A DNA stretch of 64,000 nucleotides, from the NCBI RefSeq assembly GCF_036226525.1, contig NZ_CP108487.1, positions 5,022,001 through 5,086,000 on the forward strand, given 5' to 3'. Of the stretch, positions 32,117-40,501 are shown in pieces. The DNA comes from Kribbella sp. NBC_01245. Lineage in GTDB: Bacteria > Actinomycetota > Actinomycetes > Propionibacteriales > Kribbellaceae. Numbering within the stretch: position 1 is the first letter of the stretch; each line of letters starts with the position of its first letter. Under the pieces are notes generated by a model. The model saw only the letters and a list, made by a program, of their open reading frames with translations. It was not told the DNA's origin and made no database searches. A program made the translations under genes and the position numbers.

Positions 32117-33286
32117 ATGAAGAAGAACCAGAACGCGACGTTGATCACGGTGGCCGCCGCGGTGGCGGTCGCCGCCGTCGTCGCGGGTGCCGCGGTGGCC
32201 TCCCGGCAGGGGCCGAGCGACACCCCCTTGAGCGGCAGCGCGGTCCCGCTGCCCGGCAGCCCGAGCTTGAGCCCGACGCCGTCGACCACCCCGTCGGCCA
32301 CACCGACTCCCACGCCCACGAAGCCGGTCACCGCCAAGAAGGTCCGGCTCGACCTCGACAAGCTGCCCCAGGGGCGCGCGCCGCAGCTCACCTACGTCCG
32401 CGGCCGGAAGGTCCTCGGTGGCGCCGGAGAGGAGCTCACCGTGCCCGGCAAGGGGCAGATCGTCGAGGTGGCACGACTTGGCAACGACGTCCTGGTCATG
32501 CTCTACAACGACATCGGGAAGACCGAGATGGCGCGCTTCGCCTATGGCCAGGAGTCCGGTCCGCGGGTTCCGGACGTCAGCTCCCTGGTCGTCGACGCGA
32601 GCGGCGGCTCGGGCGCCTATGTGATCAGCAAATACGACAAGGATGGCGGCGAGCTTCAGGGCGGCTCTATCACCTTCGAGAACAGCGAGCTCGGCTCAGG
32701 CGTCGAGGTGCACAAACTGCCGCGACCGAACGATTTCGAGCTACGAGTGCTCGCCGTCATCGACGGTGTCGTCTACTTCCAGTCCAAGCCGGACCTGCAA
32801 ACCCCCACCTGGTCCCTGTACACCTGGAAGCCGTCCGAGACCAGGGCCACCCGGGTCAAGACCGTCACCCGGCCGACGGCCCTATCGGACAACGGGCAAT
32901 TGGCCGCGTCGATCGAATCGCACGCCGATATGTCCACCTGCTCGGCCGTCGCCGCGGTCGCCACGGGCCGGCGCAACCTGCGCACCTGTGACTACTCGAT
33001 CTCCGGTTTCACCCCGGACGGCAGCGTCGCGTACGGCGGATCCGCTTACCAGGACGGTTACGCCGACGGCATCTCGATCGCGCTCAACACCCAGACGGGC
33101 AACCTGATCACCGAGTGGAACGGGCTGTCCTTCCGCGACAGCATCGCCGAGGACGACCAGCACCTGCTGATGATCGTCGACGACGGGCCCGAGACCAACG
33201 CCGCCATCATCCGCTGCACCATCGTCGGCGGCGCCTGCGAACGAGCCACCGATCTCTCCAAGGCCGATCTCGTCTTCGGGTCCTGA
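32117..33286 (+). CDS. Secreted or membrane-anchored protein of unknown function
   Basis: A 389-residue protein. Residues 1-30 (MKKNQNATLITVAAAVAVAA ...) form a signal peptide or anchor. A Ser/Pro/Thr-rich linker follows (about 35-75: PSLSPTPSTTPSATPTPTPT), then a domain of about 310 residues with recurring hydrophobic strands and DG/NG turns (for example GRKVLGGAGEEL, VYFQSKPDLQTPTWSLYTW, GFTPDGSVAYGG), suggesting a beta-propeller-like fold. Four cysteines are in the C-terminal half. No enzymatic motif is recognised. The gene follows the SARP gene by 133 bp in the same direction, but no link to the peptide system is evident. Confidence 0.75.
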   Translation: MKKNQNATLITVAAAVAVAAVVAGAAVASRQGPSDTPLSGSAVPLPGSPSLSPTPSTTPSATPTPTPTKPVTAKKVRLDLDKLPQGRAPQLTYVRGRKVLGGAGEELTVPGKGQIVEVARLGNDVLVMLYNDIGKTEMARFAYGQESGPRVPDVSSLVVDASGGSGAYVISKYDKDGGELQGGSITFENSELGSGVEVHKLPRPNDFELRVLAVIDGVVYFQSKPDLQTPTWSLYTWKPSETRATRVKTVTRPTALSDNGQLAASIESHADMSTCSAVAAVATGRRNLRTCDYSISGFTPDGSVAYGGSAYQDGYADGISIALNTQTGNLITEWNGLSFRDSIAEDDQHLLMIVDDGPETNAAIIRCTIVGGACERATDLSKADLVFGS

Positions 33287-33349
33287 TCGCCTGTCTGCCT
33301 TGGGCAGATTGGCGGTCGCAGGTGGTGGTCGGGCGGGCAGACTGGCGAG

Positions 33350-33843
33350 ATGGTGTCGTCTGTTGCGGTGTTGTCGGATATCCACGGCGTGCTGCCTGCG
33401 CTCGAGGCGGTGTTGGCCGAGCCGGCGGTTCGCGAGGCCGAGGCGATCGTGCTCACCGGCGATCTCGCGGCCGGACCACAGCCGGTCGAGACGCTGGATC
33501 TGCTGGTCTCGCTGGGTGATCGCGCCCACTGGGTGCGCGGCAACGCCGATCGCGAGCTGACGCAGCCGGATCCGGCCTGCCGTTCGTCCGGCAGGTCGAT
33601 CGGCGTCTGGTGGTGAATCCGGGCAGCGTCGGCATGCCGTACGGCGCCTCCGGTCCGCACTGGGCGCTGCTCCGGGATGGCGTCCAGCTTCGTCGTACGG
33701 CGCTCGATCTCGCGGCGGCCTCCGACCGGATCGTGGCCGAGTCGGCGTACCCGTAGGTGGCCGCGTGGGTCGACGAGTACGTGCGGACCAACTACTCCGA
33801 CGCCGAGGCGCTGGCCGCGTTCACTCCCCGCGCTTCGGGCTGA
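33350..33843 (+). pseudogene. Decayed metallophosphoesterase (YfcE-like)
   Basis: The first part (33350 to about 33575) reads SVAVLSDIHGVLPALEAVLA, then VLTGDLAAGP and HWVRGNADREL, the metal-binding motifs of calcineurin-like phosphoesterases. The frame then changes, and about 33570-33754 reads FVRQVDRRLVVNPGSVGMPYG, the C-terminal part of the same family. About 110 central residues that carry the remaining metal-binding His motifs are missing. A TAG at 33755 interrupts the C-terminal part, after which the frame continues VAAWVDEYVRTNYSDAEALA to a TGA at 33841. An internal deletion plus a nonsense change indicates a dead gene. Confidence 0.82.
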
Positions 33844-33861
33844 GGGGCTACCGTCTGGTGC

Positions 33862-34992
33862 ATGTTCGAGCGTCGCAGGCAGCATTTCGGCACCCCGGCC
33901 GACAAGGCGACGTACGCCACCTTGCACACGGCATCCCTCGCCACGCCGCATCTGCGCGAGGGCCTGACCCCGGCGGCCGCGGGCCGGGCCAGCAAACACC
34001 TGCGCGATCTGCTCGGCACGGCCGCGATCGCCATCTGCGACTCGACCGGCGTGCTCGCGTGGGACGGCGTCGGTGGCGCGTACGAGTCGCACCACCGCGG
34101 TGACGTTCGGCAGCTCGCCGCCGCGACCTTGCGGACCGGCCGTACGGCGGTGCTCGGTCCGGGCGATGTCGCCTGCGGAGACCCGCAATGCCCGGTCCGG
34201 GCGGCCGTGGTCGCGCCGATCGTGACCGAGGACCGGGTCGTCGCCGTACTGGTGGCGTACAGCCCGCGCTCATCGGCGGCGCTGGTGCGTGCCACCGAGG
34301 AGGTCGCGGCGTTCGTCTCCGGCCAGGTCGAACTGGCTGAGCTGAACAAGGAACGCACCCGGGCGATGGAGGCCGAACTGCGCGCGCTCCGGGCCCAGAT
34401 CAGCCCGCACTTCATCTACAACGCGCTGGCGGCGATCGCGTCGTTCGTGCGGACCGATCCGGAACGGGCCCGCGAGCTGCTGCTCGAATTCGCCGACTTC
34501 TCCCGGTACGCGTTGCGCCGCGGTGGCGAGTTCACCACGCTCGCGGACGAACTGCGCAACGTCGAGCGCTACCTCGTGCTCGAGCAGGCGCGGTTCGGCG
34601 ACCGCTTGACCGTGTCCCTACTGATCGCGCCCGAGGTCCTGTCGGTAGCGATCCCGTTCCTGGTCGTACAACCCCTAGTCGAGAACGCCGTCCGCCACGG
34701 CCTGGAGGGCACCACCGGCGTCGGCCGGATCACCATCCGGGCCAAAGACAGCGGTTCCGAAGCCGAGATCAGCGTCGACGACGACGGCGCCGGCAGCGAT
34801 CCCGAAGTAATCCGCGCCGCGCTCTCAGGCGAATCCGACACCGAGTCAATGGGCCTCGGCAACGTAGACGCCCGCCTACGCCAGGTATACGGCGACGCCT
34901 ACGGCCTAGTCGTCGAAACCGCCCCCGGCGCCGGCACCCGCGTAACCTTCCGCGTCCCCAAATACTCCTCCGGCGTCCACGCCACGGCCTAA
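33862..34992 (+). CDS. LytS-type sensor histidine kinase
   Basis: A 376-residue kinase with a GAF-like sensor region (about 20-155, including CGDPQCPVRAAVVAP with two close cysteines) and no obvious membrane helices. The His_kinase domain motif LRALRAQISPHFIYNALAAI carries His183. The ATPase domain has PFLVVQPLVENAVRHG, DDDGAGS and GLGNVDARL motifs. This is the LytS/YehU class that pairs with LytTR regulators; the partner is at 35285. Downstream symporter genes suggest that it senses a carbon source such as acetate or a related metabolic state. A cytoplasmic GAF-like sensor would detect an internal signal. Confidence 0.9.
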   Translation: MFERRRQHFGTPADKATYATLHTASLATPHLREGLTPAAAGRASKHLRDLLGTAAIAICDSTGVLAWDGVGGAYESHHRGDVRQLAAATLRTGRTAVLGPGDVACGDPQCPVRAAVVAPIVTEDRVVAVLVAYSPRSSAALVRATEEVAAFVSGQVELAELNKERTRAMEAELRALRAQISPHFIYNALAAIASFVRTDPERARELLLEFADFSRYALRRGGEFTTLADELRNVERYLVLEQARFGDRLTVSLLIAPEVLSVAIPFLVVQPLVENAVRHGLEGTTGVGRITIRAKDSGSEAEISVDDDGAGSDPEVIRAALSGESDTESMGLGNVDARLRQVYGDAYGLVVETAPGAGTRVTFRVPKYSSGVHATA

Positions 34993-35030
34993 CCCCCACC
35001 ACCCTGCACACGTGCGGTTCGGGGCTTGGT

Positions 35031-35120
35031 GCCGTGGGCTCGGCGTCCACAGGTGGCGCATTCCGCGTCCGACCGTCGCATCGGTTTCCACACGAGCGGA
35101 CGCGTCATGACGGGACCACT
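35031..35120. repeat. Dispersed intergenic repeats, second copies
   Basis: 35031-35077 repeats the block at 17231-17279 (GCCGTGGGCTCGGCGTCCAC ...). Immediately after it, 35094-35120 (GAGCGGACGCGTCATGACGG GACCACT) matches 59880-59906 at 25 of 27 positions. They fill most of the 292-bp gap between the LytS and LytTR genes, which holds no credible gene. Confidence 0.65.
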
Positions 35121-35284
35121 CGCGGCGGGTTCGGACTCAGTCGGCGCCCGTGGTCGGGTGCACCACCTTCCCCGCGAGTGGACGCGTCCGCGCAGCTCCT
35201 CTACCGCGCGTGGGCGGGGAGGGTGGCGCTCTGGGGGAAGGGGACTACTCGCGGTGGAGGGGGGTGGAGATTAGCCTGTGGCTC

Positions 35285-36034
35285 ATGGTTGAGCCTTCGG
35301 TTCCGTTGCGCGCGCTCGTCGTTGATGACGAGGAGCCTGCGCTGGCCGAACTCGTCTACCTGTTGTCGCGGGATGACCGGATCGGGCCGATCGAGACCGC
35401 GTCGAATGGGCCGGACGCGCTGCGGATCCTGCAGGCCTCGGCGATCGACGTGGTGTTCTGCGATATCAAGATGCCCGGGTTGGACGGGATCGACCTGGCC
35501 CGGGTGCTGTCGAGGTTCGCGAGCCGCCCGCGGATCGTCTTCGTCACGGCGTACGACGAACACGCGGTGGCCGCCTTCGACCTGGACGCGACGGATTACG
35601 TGATGAAGCCGGTTCGGGCCGAGCGGTTGGCCGAGGCGGTCCGGCGGGTTGTCACGGGTGCCGCGGCCGCACCGGCCGGCGAGGATCCGGCCGACGACGA
35701 GGTGATTCCGGTTGAGCTGGCCGGGGTAACCCGGTTCGTGCCGCGCTCGTCAGTTCGGTATGTCGAGGCGCAGGGGGATTACGCGCGGCTGCATACCGGG
35801 CAGAACTCGCATCTGGTCCGGATCCCGCTCAGCACTCTGGAGGAACGCTGGCGGACGGCCGGCTTCACCCGGATCCATCGCAGCACGTTGGTCGCGCTCG
35901 CGCATGTGGACGAGATGCGGGTGGAAAGCGGCCGGTGTTCGGTCCGTGTCGGCGAGGACTGGCTGCCGGTGAGCCGTCGGCATACCCGTGAACTGCGCGA
36001 CCTGCTGGTCCGCTCGACGTCGCTGCGCGGATGA
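35285..36034 (+). CDS. LytTR-family response regulator
   Basis: A 249-residue regulator. The receiver domain has DDEE at 14-17, phospho-acceptor Asp about 60 (VVFCDIKMPG), Thr in VTAYDE and Lys in VMKPV. The C-terminal LytTR DNA-binding domain (about 150-245) has VRYVEAQGDYARLHT, TLEERWRTAGFTRIHRSTLV and LPVSRRH. The ATG at 35285 is chosen because family homology begins just after it. Its stop overlaps the next gene by four bases, so regulator, small membrane protein and symporter form one operon. This arrangement, a LytS/LytTR pair beside sodium:solute symporters, resembles known control of short-chain carboxylate uptake. Confidence 0.93.
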   Translation: MVEPSVPLRALVVDDEEPALAELVYLLSRDDRIGPIETASNGPDALRILQASAIDVVFCDIKMPGLDGIDLARVLSRFASRPRIVFVTAYDEHAVAAFDLDATDYVMKPVRAERLAEAVRRVVTGAAAAPAGEDPADDEVIPVELAGVTRFVPRSSVRYVEAQGDYARLHTGQNSHLVRIPLSTLEERWRTAGFTRIHRSTLVALAHVDEMRVESGRCSVRVGEDWLPVSRRHTRELRDLLVRSTSLRG

Positions 36035-36444
36035 CGACCACACCTCCCGAAGGCCCGCGGCGGGTTGCTGGTGGGGATGTGCCGCGGCGGGTGCGGGTTA
36101 CGAGTCCGCGGGCCGGGGCGGCGCGGCGGCAGGCGGCTCGCGGTGGGACGCGGGAGATTGACGAGCAAACGCAGGTCGGCGATCTCTACATGCGTTCGCT
36201 GATGCACTCGCAGCTGCGCCTCGCGCTCAAGATCATCGTCGCGACCGGCGTCTTCCTCGGCGCCCTGCCGCTGCTGTTCGCCCTGGTCCCTGCCTCGCGC
36301 ACCCTGAACGTCATCGGCATCCCCCTGCCCTGGTTGTTGCTCGGCGTCGTCGTCTACCCGGTCGTGTACGTCGCCGCGCGGATCTACGTCCGGCATGCCG
36401 AACGCATCGAGGCCGAGTTCACCGAGTTCGTCGGACGGCGCTGA
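36031..36444 (+). CDS. Small two-helix membrane protein (symporter-associated)
   Basis: A 137-residue protein. The first 45 residues are polar and Arg-rich (PRRVRVTSPRAGAARRQAAR). Two membrane helices follow (LALKIIVATGVFLGALPLLFAL and LLLGVVVYPVVYVAARIYV), then a short charged tail. Its size and topology resemble the DUF485 partner that accompanies acetate symporters (a clear example is at 38216), but the sequence match is weak. It overlaps the regulator by four bases and the symporter by one base (TGATG), so it is translationally coupled to both and is probably a symporter accessory subunit. Confidence 0.78.
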   Translation: MTTTPPEGPRRVAGGDVPRRVRVTSPRAGAARRQAARGGTREIDEQTQVGDLYMRSLMHSQLRLALKIIVATGVFLGALPLLFALVPASRTLNVIGIPLPWLLLGVVVYPVVYVAARIYVRHAERIEAEFTEFVGRR

Positions 36445-38000
36445 TGTCGTCCGCGATGAGCCTGACCGCAATCGGGCTGGTGATCGCCGCAACCATCGGT
36501 ATCGGCCTATTCGGCTTGCGGATCTCCCGAACCACCAGTGACTTCTACGTCGCCAGCCGAGCGGTTTCGCCACGCTGGAACGCTTCTGCGATCAGTGGCG
36601 AGTACCTATCGGCCGCATCGTTCCTAGGCGTCGCCGGACTCATCCTGGTCAACGGCGCCGACATGCTCTGGTTCTCGGTCGGCTACACCGTCGGCTATCT
36701 CATGCTGCTAGTGCTGATCGCGGCGCCGCTACGCCGGTCGGGCGCCTACACCCTGCCCGACTTCGCGGAGACCCGTTTCGAGTCGAACGTCGTACGGCGA
36801 ACCTGCTCGGTGCTGGTAGTCGGCATCGGCACGCTCTACCTCCTGCCGCAGCTACAGGGCGCGGGTCTGACCGTCCAGACCGTGACGGGCGCACCGACGT
36901 GGGTGGGCGCGTTGATGGTCGCGGTGATCGTGGTGATCAACGTGGCCGCGGGCGGCATGCGCTCGATCACCTTCGTCCAGGCGTTCCAGTACTGGCTGAA
37001 GCTCACCGCCCTCGCGACGCCGATCTTCGTGATCCTGATCCTCTGGGGTTCGTCCGGCCAGCCCGGCGGCGTACTCGACTCGCTGCACGGCGCCGGCGCC
37101 GAATGGGCCGAACCACTTTCCCGCGCGAACGGTCGCGAGCACCCGCTCTACGCGACGTACTCGCTGTTGCTGGCGTTGTGCTTCGGCACGATGGGCCTCC
37201 CGCACGTACTCGTTCGCTTCTACACGAATCCCGACGGCCGAGCCGCCCGCCGTACGACGGTGGTGGTGCTCGCGTTGCTCGGCTCGTTCTACGTTTTCCC
37301 ACCGCTGTACGCCGTACTGGGCCGCACGTTCACCCCGGAACTCGTCGAAGGCGCCGCCGACAGCGTGGTGCTGGAACTCCCGGGCCGCGTCTTCCCCGGT
37401 ACGGCAGGCGATCTGCTCGGCGCACTGGTCGCGGCCGGGGCTTTCGCGGCGTTTCTCTCGACCTCGTCCGGGTTGACCGTCGCCATCGCGGGCGTGATCG
37501 ACCAGGACCTATTGCGGGCACGCCTTCGGAAGTTGACTGGCGGGGATTACGTCGCGGTCAACAGCTTCCGGATCGCGGCGTTGATCGCGGTCATCGTGCC
37601 GTTCATCGCGTGGAAGTTGATCGGATCGCTCAGCCTCGCGGATACCGTCGGACTGGCGTTCGCGGTGGCGGCCTCGACGTTCTGCCCGATGCTGGTGCTC
37701 GGGATCTGGTGGCGCCGGATGTCCACGGTCGGCGCCGCGGCCGGGCTGATCGTCGGCGGTGCCGCCACCATCACCGCGGTACTGGTCAACGTCATCGCCC
37801 GGCCGCCGGAAGGCTGGCGCGGCTGGGGTGGCGCGCTGATCGCCCAGCCCGCCGCCTGGACCATGCCGCTGGCCTTCGGCACCGTGATCGTCGCCTCGCT
37901 GCTCACCCCGCACAAGATCCCTGCCGGCACCTCCCGCAGCATGGTCCGCCTCCACACGCCCGAAGCCGTTGACGTAGACCGCAGCTTCAACCACCTCTAA
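36444..38000 (+). CDS. Sodium:solute symporter (acetate/carboxylate type)
   Basis: A 518-residue SSS-family permease with about 13 hydrophobic segments. Family features include SDFYVASRAVSPRWNASAIS, GEYLSAASFLGVAGLILVNG near the start, the QAFQYWLKLTALATP segment, GTMGLPHVLVRFYTNPDGRAARRT, and FLSTSSGLTVAIAGVIDQDLL near the middle. These match the ActP/MctC branch, which imports monocarboxylates with sodium or protons. It is a paralogue of the symporter at 38557, and both follow the LytTR regulator. Substrate range is unknown; acetate, propionate or pyruvate are candidates. Confidence 0.92.
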   Translation: MSSAMSLTAIGLVIAATIGIGLFGLRISRTTSDFYVASRAVSPRWNASAISGEYLSAASFLGVAGLILVNGADMLWFSVGYTVGYLMLLVLIAAPLRRSGAYTLPDFAETRFESNVVRRTCSVLVVGIGTLYLLPQLQGAGLTVQTVTGAPTWVGALMVAVIVVINVAAGGMRSITFVQAFQYWLKLTALATPIFVILILWGSSGQPGGVLDSLHGAGAEWAEPLSRANGREHPLYATYSLLLALCFGTMGLPHVLVRFYTNPDGRAARRTTVVVLALLGSFYVFPPLYAVLGRTFTPELVEGAADSVVLELPGRVFPGTAGDLLGALVAAGAFAAFLSTSSGLTVAIAGVIDQDLLRARLRKLTGGDYVAVNSFRIAALIAVIVPFIAWKLIGSLSLADTVGLAFAVAASTFCPMLVLGIWWRRMSTVGAAAGLIVGGAATITAVLVNVIARPPEGWRGWGGALIAQPAAWTMPLAFGTVIVASLLTPHKIPAGTSRSMVRLHTPEAVDVDRSFNHL

Positions 38001-38215
38001 CGCGATCTCTGAGCCTGCGGTAAGTCGTTGGCGGACCGTTCGTCGTACGGATGGTGCCGTTCGTCGTAGGGGGCGGGGCCGCCGGGCGAGGGGTGGGGGC
38101 CGCTCAGCGACGGATGCGCGTGGGTGCTGGGCAGGCCGGGTGACGTGGCGCACAGTCGGTCGCAGCATCCCCTGCGCCGGTCTCCGCCCGGCCCGATCTG
38201 TCTGGAGGTCCCGCG

Positions 38216-38560
38216 ATGAGTGATACGCGCAGCGCGGCCGGCGACCCGGACCTGTCGTCGTTCCGTGATGTCCAGATTTCCCCGGACTTCACGGAACTTC
38301 GCCGCAGGTTCCGGCGGTTCGTCTTTCCCATGACCGGCCTGTTCCTGGCTTGGTACTTCCTCTACGTCCTGCTCGCCGACTACGCCCCGGGCTTCATGGC
38401 CACGAAGGTCTTCGGCAACATCAACATCGCCCTGCTGCTCGGACTCGGCCAGTTCGTCTCGACGTTCGCCATCACGATGATCTACGTGCGATGGGCGAAC
38501 CGGCAGGTCGACCCGGCCGCTGAGCGCATGCGCCAGCTGATCGAGGGAGAGGGCCTGTGA
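38216..38560 (+). CDS. DUF485 membrane protein (YjcH-like)
   Basis: A 114-residue protein with two membrane helices (VFPMTGLFLAWYFLYVLLADY and ALLLGLGQFVSTFAITMIYV) and the DUF485 signature ELRRRFRRFVFPMT followed by YAPGFM. In E. coli the equivalent gene yjcH precedes actP. Its stop overlaps the GTG start of the symporter (GTGA), indicating coupled translation. It is probably an accessory subunit of the acetate symporter; its exact role is not established. Confidence 0.93.
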   Translation: MSDTRSAAGDPDLSSFRDVQISPDFTELRRRFRRFVFPMTGLFLAWYFLYVLLADYAPGFMATKVFGNINIALLLGLGQFVSTFAITMIYVRWANRQVDPAAERMRQLIEGEGL

Positions 38561-40203
38561 ACGCGCCCCAGTTGTTGCCGATGGCAACCGAAATCGGTAA
38601 CCCGACGGTCAACATCCTGATCTTCGGCCTGTTCGTGGTGGCGACGCTGGCGATCGTGATCCGTGCGTCGCGGAACAACCGCACCGCCGCGGACTACTAC
38701 GCGGGCGGCCGCTCCTTCACCGGACCGCAGAACGGCATCGCGATCGCCGGTGACTACCTCTCGGCCGCGTCCTTCCTCGGTATCGCCGGCGCGATCGCGA
38801 TCAACGGCTACGACGGCTTCCTGTATTCGATCGGCTTCCTGGTCGCCTGGCTCGTCGCCCTGCTGCTGGTCGCGGAACTGCTGCGAAACACCGGCCGGTT
38901 CACGATGGCCGACGTCCTGTCCTTCCGGCTGAAGCAGCGGCCGGTCCGGATGGCCGCCGCGTTCTCCACGATGGTGGTCTGCTTCTTCTACCTGCTCGCG
39001 CAGATGGCCGGTGCTGGTGGCCTGGTCGCCCTGCTGCTGGGCATCTCCAACCGCACCGGGCAGAGCCTCGTGATCGCGGTCGTCGGCCTGATCATGATCA
39101 CCTACGTCCTGGTGGGTGGCATGAAGGGCACCACCTGGGTGCAGATCGTGAAGGCCGTGCTGCTGGTGATCGGCGCGGGCATCATGACGCTCTGGGTGCT
39201 GGCGAAGTTCAGCTTCAACCTGTCGTCGCTGCTCGGCGCCGCAGTGGCGAACAACCCGACCGCGGGCGAGAAGCTGCTCAGCCCGGGTCTGCAGTACGGC
39301 GCTACGGGTATCAGCAAGCTCGACTTCATCTCGCTCGGTCTCGCGCTGGTGCTGGGCACCGCGGGTCTGCCGCACGTGCTGATGCGCTTCTACACGGTGC
39401 CGACGTCGAAGGAGGCCCGCCGCAGCGTCACCTGGGCCATCTGGATCATCGGCATCTTCTACCTGTTCACGCTGGTACTCGGCTACGGCGCCGGCGCCCT
39501 GGTCGGACCGGACGCGATCAAGGCCGCACCCGGTAAGGCCAACTCGGCCGCGCCACTGCTCGCCTACCACCTCGGCGGCGAACTGCTGCTGGGCGTGATC
39601 TCCGCGATCGCCTTCGCCACCATCCTGGCGGTCGTGGCCGGATTGACCATCACCGCGAGCGCGTCGTTCGCCCACGATGTCTACGCCCAGGTGATCAAGA
39701 AGGGCCAGATCAACCCCGATGGCGAGGTCCGGGTCGCCCGGATCACCGTGCTGGTGATCGGCGTGATCGCGATCATCGGCGGCATCTTCGCCAACGGGCA
39801 GAACATCGCCTTCCTGGTCGCCCTGGCCTTCGCCGTGGCGGCGAGCGCGAACCTGCCGACGATCCTGTACTCCCTGTTCTGGCGGCGCTTCAACACTCGC
39901 GGCGCCCTGTGGAGCATCTACGGCGGCCTGGCGTCCTCGATCCTCCTGATCGCCTTCTCCCCGGTCGTTTCGGGCAAGGTCGACGCGAAGACCGGCGCGA
40001 GCCTGTCGATGATCACCGACGCGTCGGTCGACTTCCACTGGTTCCCGTTGGACAACCCGGGCATCGTCTCGATCCCGCTGGCCTTTTTCCTCGGCTGGCT
40101 GGGCACCGTGACCAGCAAGGAGCCCGTCAACGTGGACAAGTTCGCCGAGATGGAGGTTCGCTCCCTGACCGGGGCAGGGTCCGAGAAGGCGGTCCAGCAC
40201 TGA
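38557..40203 (+). CDS. actP: Cation/acetate symporter
   Basis: A 548-residue SSS-family permease with about 13 helices. Recognisable blocks are AADYYAGGRSFTGPQNGIAI, AGDYLSAASFLGIAGAIAIN, MKGTTWVQIVKAVLLVIGAG, GTAGLPHVLMRFYTVPTSKEARRSV and ASFAHDVYAQVIKKG. These are the hallmarks of ActP-type acetate permeases. It takes up acetate, which the acetyl-CoA synthetase at 42312 could activate. It starts with GTG overlapping the DUF485 gene. Two hairpins follow, the second with a T-tract. Confidence 0.94.
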   Translation: MNAPQLLPMATEIGNPTVNILIFGLFVVATLAIVIRASRNNRTAADYYAGGRSFTGPQNGIAIAGDYLSAASFLGIAGAIAINGYDGFLYSIGFLVAWLVALLLVAELLRNTGRFTMADVLSFRLKQRPVRMAAAFSTMVVCFFYLLAQMAGAGGLVALLLGISNRTGQSLVIAVVGLIMITYVLVGGMKGTTWVQIVKAVLLVIGAGIMTLWVLAKFSFNLSSLLGAAVANNPTAGEKLLSPGLQYGATGISKLDFISLGLALVLGTAGLPHVLMRFYTVPTSKEARRSVTWAIWIIGIFYLFTLVLGYGAGALVGPDAIKAAPGKANSAAPLLAYHLGGELLLGVISAIAFATILAVVAGLTITASASFAHDVYAQVIKKGQINPDGEVRVARITVLVIGVIAIIGGIFANGQNIAFLVALAFAVAASANLPTILYSLFWRRFNTRGALWSIYGGLASSILLIAFSPVVSGKVDAKTGASLSMITDASVDFHWFPLDNPGIVSIPLAFFLGWLGTVTSKEPVNVDKFAEMEVRSLTGAGSEKAVQH

Positions 40204-40245
40204 CCACCCCTCCACCCAATAACTGACTGAAGGAGACCACAGACT

Positions 40246-40340
40246 CCACCGGCCCAGCCGGTGGCCCAAGACCCGCCCCCTCCCCTGAAACAGGTTTCGC
40301 CGCCGGCCGCTGACCCCATCAGCCGGCGGCGAAATCTTTT
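40246..40340 (+). terminator. Tandem terminator hairpins after actP
   Basis: CCACCGGC (40246-40253) pairs with GCCGGTGG (40257-40264). Then TTTCGCCGCCGGC (40295-40307) pairs perfectly with GCCGGCGGCGAAA (40322-40334) and is followed by TCTTTT. The second is a strong rho-independent-type terminator. Confidence 0.85.
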
Positions 40341-40501
40341 CCACAACAGGCCGTTGGAGGCCTCGTCGGGCAGGTCGCCGGTGGCCGCGTCGCCAGATCG
40401 ATTCGAACATGTTTTCGATAATAGGCACAGCCGCCGACAGTTTTCGAGTCACCGCCCGACGATGGTCCGGAATACGTGCAGCGACCCCTCAGAGGGGCAG
40501 C

